Assembly: GCA_030737875.1 (NCBI GenBank)
Contig: CM060912.1
Location: 331,750,731-331,814,730, forward strand
DNA: 64,000 bases
Direction: 5' to 3'
Source: Allium sativum
Taxonomy: Eukaryota; Streptophyta; Magnoliopsida; Asparagales; Amaryllidaceae
Positions 61,801 through 64,000 of this stretch are shown piece by piece. Position 1 is the stretch's first letter. The number at the start of each line of letters is the position of its first letter. Below the pieces are notes generated by a model that saw nothing but the letters and a program-made list of their open reading frames with translations, was not told the DNA's origin and searched no databases. A program made the position numbers and the translations under genes.

Positions 61801-63054
61801 TTAACCTATGCTTCATATTTGGTTAACCAATCCAATCCCAAAATAAGATCGAATTCAGTAAAATTCATGACGAAAGAGATGGTAGGGAACTTATAACAGG
61901 AAAAAGAGACAGTCACCCCACAAACCCAACTAAGATTGAGGGATCCCCTAACCGGATTATGGATAGTGATGGGTTCTTTGAGCTTTCTCAGATTCAAATT
62001 CAGCTTCTTAACTGCATTCTTTGCAATAAAGCTTCGCGACGCGCCTGTATCAAACAGCACTTTAACTGGAATGTTCTTGACAGTAAGCGTGCCTTATAAA
62101 ACATCAGAACTTCCCTGACTAGCTGAGGGTGTTGAAGTTTCTGCCACTTCGTTTACTTGAGCCACTTTGACCTCTTCCAAAAGCCAACAAACTCGCTTTA
62201 TATGACCAGCCTGATGACAAAGATTGCACTCTCGAGCCACTTGAAACTTGCCCTTGGATTTAGACTCATCCTTCTTTCGTTTCTTCGAGGATTTACAATT
62301 CCTAGTCAAATGCCCTTGTTTCTTGCAGTTAGAGCATGTGGCCGTCGTTATCGGTTCTTTCTCAGATTTAACCCTTTTCCTCTTGGCTTTGGGCTCCTTA
62401 CTGGCCTCAAACATCGTACTGGCCTCAGGACTATCAGTCTCAAACTCTTCTTTATTACTAGAACTGACTTCCTCTTCGTCGTTCAAGAGACCTTTCTTAT
62501 GGAGATCTTCATACTGATAAGACATGTATATCATTTCAGAAAAAGGAAGCTTCACATGCCACCATTACATTACTTTGGTACTTTCTTTGAAGCCCGTTAA
62601 TAAACCTCAAATTCTTCCTCTTTGGATTTTGAATTAGATGAAGGGCAAAGTGAGAAAGTTCATTGAATTTCTTATGATATTCTGGAATGCTCATATCCCC
62701 TTGTATCAGATAACAGAATTCCTGACATAACCGCTCAGTTTCTTCTGGAGGAGTAAATCTTTCACCGAAAATCTCTTTGAATCTATCCTAGGTGATATCA
62801 CCTTCTGGATTATCCTTAATAATCGAATCCCACCAGAACAAAGCTTCTTCTTTGAGTGCCCAAGATGCCAGCAATCTTTTCTGGTCATCTATCAACTTTA
62901 AAATTTCAAAGATCTTCTCAGCAGAACGAATCCAAGCTTGTGTTTCCAAAATGGATTCTTTTCCCAAGAATGGTGATCCACCCAGATTTCGATAACTCTT
63001 TACTAGGGCCTCAATATCTGGTTCGGTATTCCCTCTCCTGTTTCTGCCACTCAT
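58839..63054 (-). pseudogene. Chromovirus gag-pol, one frameshift and at least seven nonsense codons
   Basis: The start is the ATG of MSGRNRRGNT, eleven bases after a good splice acceptor. Gag shows a WALKEEALFWWDSI segment and two CCHC knuckles (CSNCKKQGH, CNLCHQAGH; about 62200-62330). Protease has LFDTGAS (62060). RT keeps LCVDYRDLN and FIDD. RNase H has WTIAS where Asp is expected, so a catalytic residue is lost. Integrase keeps SMDFIDG, SDRDP and TERVN, but the first His of its finger reads Cys. The chromodomain is VKVQWSGD...TWETEE. Stops are at 62788, 62094, 61806, 61287, 61107, 60831 and 59409; all pol pieces share one frame. A one-base length change in an A run at about 62540 shifts Gag. 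It is clearly inactive and older than the Tekay copy. Confidence 0.88.
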
Positions 63055-63291
63055 TTTCTAGTACTTCTGCAAATGGCAGATCAAGTGTCAGGTCAACAGA
63101 AAAGGTATTATAATGCATAGAAACATATACTTGAATGTAATTGTGTCTATCGGGGTGTATTTCATTTTGATATACTCATCCTAGGATATTACTGATCCTA
63201 TCTGTAATGAGTTACTCATCCTAGAACACTACTGGTTCTATTTCTGACGAGTTCGTTAATATGTTATATTCCAGAACTAAGCTTAACCAAA
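63055..63291 (-). other. 5' leader with splice-acceptor-like site
   Basis: On the minus strand a pyrimidine-rich stretch ends tgccatttgcag at 63066, eleven bases before the gag ATG. This matches a plant 3' splice site. Between it and the primer site the leader is non-coding. Confidence 0.4.
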
Positions 63292-63303
63292 GCTCTGATA
63301 CCA
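63292..63303 (-). other. Primer-binding site for initiator tRNA-Met
   Basis: TGGTATCAGAGC on the minus strand is an exact match to the usual plant gypsy primer site. Confidence 0.93.
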
Positions 63304-64000
63304 CGTTTTTAGCACTTCATATTCACAATAAATATGTAGATTTTATTGTTCAATCTATATATTCAACACATGAATGTTTTTTACTTCACACATACGATAA
63401 AAATATGATTTTTATCGTTCTAGTTCTTTACTCAACACATGAATATTTTCTATAGTTGATATATATAATAAAAATGTGATTTTTATTATAAAACAATTTA
63501 TTTCAAAACACTAATATTTTATATAGTCTATATATATGATAAAAATGTTATTTTTGGTGTTAAAATAATTTATTTAAAACACTAATATTTTATATAGTCT
63601 ATATATATGATAAAAATGTTATTTTTATCTTTCAAAGAATTTATTCAATACACGAACTCCATTCAACACATGAATTTCTATTCAACACATGAATTTTATT
63701 TCAACATTCAACACATGAATTTTATTTCAACATTTAACACATGAATTTAAATCAAACACAGAAATATTTCAGAAAATTTCGGCAGCATAACGGCAGGGTA
63801 GTAAAAACCGGGACTGTCCCTAGTACGGCTCCTCGCTCTACCTTAAAGCCTCGCAGCTTTTGACAATGGGGATTTTTAATATCTAGTTCGTACGCAGACG
63901 AATTTTCCCGTATACTCATCCTATTGGGATTTCAACCACAATCAATTATTTCAAATCAACCATTCATGATATTCACCAAATTTTCACATCAACCAATAAT
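63304..64000 (-). repeat. 5' LTR, truncated at its inner end and by the window
   Basis: From about 63306 the sequence follows the 3' LTR from 55262 onward (AT hairpin array, then the gccttgcag and ggcagggtag block) with about 20 differences. The 3' LTR extends another 2.5 kb to its TG end (52764), whereas here the array starts right after the primer site and no TGTGACGACC end is present. Part of this LTR is therefore missing next to the primer site. Confidence 0.75.

Larger units (their letters stand above)
52764..64000 (-). mobile_element. Ty3/gypsy chromovirus on the minus strand, 5' LTR cut by the window
   Basis: It contains a 3' LTR (52764-57697), a purine tract, a decayed gag-pol with a C-terminal chromodomain (58839-63054), a tRNA-Met primer site (63292-63303), and the start of the 5' LTR (63304 onward). 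The YGKPC-stop-SPVCW segment at the end of integrase is typical of Tekay/Del-type chromoviruses. The visible parts of the two LTRs (about 695 bp) differ at about 20 positions by eye, roughly 3 percent, so it is older than the plus-strand Tekay element. The left target duplication would be ctata (52759-52763). Confidence 0.88.

Overview
This window is repeat-packed nuclear DNA from a flowering plant. The species cannot be named from sequence alone. It is AT-rich, carries no bacterial-type gene organisation, and almost every base that can be assigned belongs to LTR retrotransposons nested inside one another. The elements use a plant initiator-tRNA-Met primer site (TGGTATCAGAGC), 5-bp target duplications and chromodomain integrases. 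No intact host gene, tRNA or rRNA was found; every coding region seen is a retroelement gene, and all are broken.

Layout, left to right. (1) 1-2286: right end of a long Tekay-like LTR. (2) 2287-12056: a minus-strand LTR of the same type as the element at the right edge of the window, split by a 6.45-kb solo LTR (4464-10917) with target duplication gggtc. (3) 12057-17945: a non-autonomous, probably copia-type element with two short broken genes, whose 5' LTR was cut by block 2. (4) 17946-20380: unassigned DNA with a CACTA-like terminus and exon-like scraps, interrupted by (5) 20386-31670: a structurally complete Ty3/gypsy Tekay/Del-type chromovirus with 3077-bp LTRs, perfect tatct target duplication, PBS, PPT and a 1451-codon gag-pol stopped at three codons. 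(6) 31676-33207: target remainder plus an LTR-like end. (7) 33208-47515: a minus-strand element with no recognisable protein, split by a second copy of the 6-kb LTR (35832 to about 42110). (8) 47516-50922: an ancient gypsy protease relic and unassigned T-rich DNA. (9) 50923-52763: minus-strand Tekay-like LTR, cut by (10) 52764-64000: a minus-strand chromovirus with a 4.9-kb 3' LTR, decayed gag-pol, and a 5' LTR that runs off the window.

The autonomous elements encode the usual set: Gag with two zinc knuckles, aspartic protease, reverse transcriptase, RNase H, integrase and chromodomain. Their stop codons are almost all explained by C-to-T (or G-to-A) change at CG or CHG sites, as expected after DNA methylation.

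The most unusual material is in the LTRs. Seven copies of a GC-rich hairpin module in Tekay-like LTRs keep their pairing while the stem sequence changes. Three unrelated LTR types each carry a tandem array of short perfect hairpins. A small hairpin sits directly before the polypurine tract in three elements, again with different but still paired stems. All of this was read by eye; no alignment or folding program was run.
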